Assembly: GCA_947172645.1 (NCBI GenBank)
Contig: CAMWBY010000025.1
Coordinates: 1 to 43,279, forward strand
From: an uncultured Lachnospiraceae bacterium
Lineage (GTDB): Bacteria > Bacillota > Clostridia > Lachnospirales > Lachnospiraceae
Direction of reading: 5' to 3'
Length of the DNA stretch: 43,279 bases
In this document: positions 43,229 to 43,279 of the stretch, piece after piece
Position numbering within the stretch: position 1 is the first letter of the stretch
Layout: every line of letters starts with the position of its first letter
Notes under the pieces: generated by a model
Seen by the model: only the letters and a program-made list of their open reading frames with translations
Databases searched by the model: none
What the model was told of the DNA's origin: nothing
Position numbers and translations under genes: made by a program

Positions 43229-43279
43229 GGGAACCGCTGATTAATTAGTTTTATTTTCAGCATTATCCCGTTTTGTCAG
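43229..43279 (+). mobile_element. Putative insertion sequence end at right window edge
   Basis: GGGAACCGCTGATTAATT at 43229-43246 matches the outward-reading left-edge sequence at 15 of 18 positions. It is followed by AT-rich sequence running out of the window, as expected for an IS terminal repeat. No transposase is visible. Confidence 0.45.

Overview
The window looks like chromosomal DNA from an anaerobic, spore-forming Firmicute, most likely a Lachnospiraceae (Clostridium cluster XIVa) gut bacterium. The reasons are strong AGGAGG-type ribosome binding sites, moderate GC, a spore maturation gene (spmB), YesM/YesN and LytTR/GHKL signalling pairs, many sugar-binding lipoproteins with Ala/Glu-rich linkers, and DUF885, DUF4430 and clostripain-type proteins. 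Both window ends carry a related sequence (15 of 18 bases matching) that reads outward. They look like ends of one insertion sequence family, so the window is probably a whole contig bounded by IS copies.

Region 1 (1-6.5 kb) is a sugar-sensing locus. It holds a truncated ribose/galactofuranose-type binding lipoprotein, a GntR-HTH/LacI-sensor repressor (AraR type) with a pair of candidate operators, and a three-gene signal unit: YesM-type kinase, membrane-anchored sugar-binding protein, YesN-type AraC response regulator. Region 2 (6.5-11 kb) has a GGDEF diguanylate cyclase, a DUF885 metallopeptidase, a FabT-like MarR regulator and a membrane-anchored Mrr-type nuclease. Region 3 (11-14.6 kb) is a membrane-stress operon resembling Bacillus subtilis ydjGHI: SPFH protein, TM2 protein, zinc-ribbon membrane protein and TPM-domain protein, with no pspA. 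Region 4 (14.8-22.6 kb) is a signalling island. A GHKL kinase/LytTR pair and a DISM-type kinase paired with a rare REC-LytTR-REC-wHTH dual regulator flank a large secreted, membrane-anchored protein.

Region 5 (22.8-26.7 kb) encodes a lipoprotein with two near-identical domains, a clostripain (C11) lipoprotein and spmB. Region 6 (26.9-30.7 kb) is an osmoprotectant ABC transporter operon followed by an FAD oxidoreductase. Region 7 (30.7-32.1 kb) is a cobalamin riboswitch with a downstream terminator, followed by a membrane-anchored DUF4430 protein and an ECF-type S component. It is a candidate corrinoid uptake module. Region 8 (32.1-43.2 kb) has an MscS channel, a domain-swapped GH3 beta-glucosidase, an AAA/PD-(D/E)XK protein, and a carbohydrate ABC operon with two paralogous binding proteins and a GH172 (DUF2961) furanosidase.

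Start sites were moved from the longest possible reading frame wherever a clear ribosome binding site supported an internal start. All functions are inferred from motifs, length and context; no database search was run.
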